A stretch of 7,571 nucleotides of DNA. Origin: an uncultured Micavibrio sp. (lineage in GTDB: Bacteria > Pseudomonadota > Alphaproteobacteria > Micavibrionales > UBA1664). The stretch is taken from positions 1-7,571 of the forward strand of contig CAJXOI010000033.1 in assembly GCA_913057885.1 (NCBI GenBank), written 5' to 3'. The notes beneath the pieces are model-generated. The model searched no databases. It was not told the origin of the DNA and saw nothing but the letters and a program-made list of their open reading frames with translations. Shown here one piece after another: positions 7,218 through 7,571 of the stretch (its first letter is position 1; each line of letters opens with the position of its first letter). The translations under genes were made by a program, and so were the position numbers.

Positions 7218-7571
7218 CTAATACTTAATCAGTGCCGCGCCCCATGTGAACCCGCCGCCCATGGCTTCCAACAATAATGTCTGACCTCGTTTGATGTCAC
7301 CTTTGCGCACAGCGTGGTCTAGAGCAAGAGGAATAGAAGCCGCAGACGTATTCCCATGGTTTTCCAATGTTGTGACCACCTTATCCATACTCACCCCTAA
7401 TTTTTTGGCCGTGGCCTCGATAATACGGATATTCGCCTGATGCGGTACCAGCCAATCCACCGCGGACGGCTGCATTTTATTGGTCTCCAACGCCTCTTCA
7501 ACCGCGCCGCACATGGCGTCAACGGCAAATTTAAAGACCTCGCGCCCTTCCATGGTTAGCACGCCAACCTC
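7218..7571 (-). CDS. fabH: 3-oxoacyl-ACP synthase III (FabH), C-terminal part, cut by window edge
   Basis: FabH condenses acetyl-CoA with malonyl-ACP to start fatty-acid synthesis in the cytoplasm. The last 117 residues are visible and the frame runs open to the window edge, so the start and the active-site Cys are outside. [11 protein letters not shown] leads to VPHQANIRI, with the catalytic His at 7440-7442, and to [15 protein letters not shown], with the catalytic Asn at 7350-7352. The end [13 protein letters not shown] is the standard FabH C-terminus. His-Asn with PHQAN separates it from FabB/F-type synthases. It converges on the patatin gene with only 13 nt between the two stops and no visible terminator. 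A related KAS III paralogue is possible but less likely. Confidence 0.95.
   Translation of the reverse strand, partial: EVGVLTMEGREVFKFAVDAMCGAVEEALETNKMQPSAVDWLVPHQANIRIIEATAKKLGVSMDKVVTTLENHGNTSAASIPLALDHAVRKGDIKRGQTLLLEAMGGGFTWGAALIKY

Overview
The window looks like ordinary chromosomal DNA from a free-living, moderately AT-rich alphaproteobacterium. This rests on the SecA type, the secA/parvulin/mutT neighbourhood, a MutT-linked SAM-methyltransferase of an alphaproteobacterial kind, and a small envelope protein starting with a QKGNVLFLILIAV-like segment, which I recall from alphaproteobacteria including Micavibrio-type genomes. The lineage below class level is a guess. I see no phage, transposon, CRISPR, tRNA or rRNA.

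Left arm (1-2474, minus strand): a tightly packed unit read right to left. It holds a membrane-anchored or exported parvulin-type peptidyl-prolyl isomerase (1443-2474), the Nudix hydrolase MutT (960-1433), a SAM-methyltransferase-like protein with a degenerate cofactor loop (224-949), and the N-terminal part of a TyrA-type prephenate/arogenate dehydrogenase (1-227, cut by the window edge). Gaps are 9 nt, 10 nt and a 4-nt ATGA overlap, so this is probably one operon driven from the promoter upstream of the isomerase.

Centre (2475-2608): a 134-bp divergent control region with two good sigma70-type promoters placed back to back, their -35 hexamers only 2 bp apart. One reads left into the isomerase operon, the other right into secA.

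Right arm (2609-7204, plus strand): full-length secA, the Sec translocase ATPase, with all motor motifs and the C-terminal zinc-binding tail. It is followed after 19 nt by a small single-pass envelope protein with a prepilin-like N-terminus and four cysteines, and then by a patatin-like phospholipase with an intact Ser-Asp dyad. At the right edge, convergent on the minus strand, is the C-terminal third of the fatty-acid initiation enzyme FabH (7218-7571).

Functionally the centre joins export (SecA) with folding of exported proteins (the parvulin). The outer genes are housekeeping: nucleotide-pool cleaning, aromatic amino-acid synthesis, lipid synthesis and lipid hydrolysis. I found no clear new multi-gene system. 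The most distinctive signals are a 39-nt, GNRA-capped hairpin inside the 5' coding part of mutT, the -35-to--35 divergent promoter pair, the methyltransferase with an eroded motif I, and the prepilin-like protein tied to secA.
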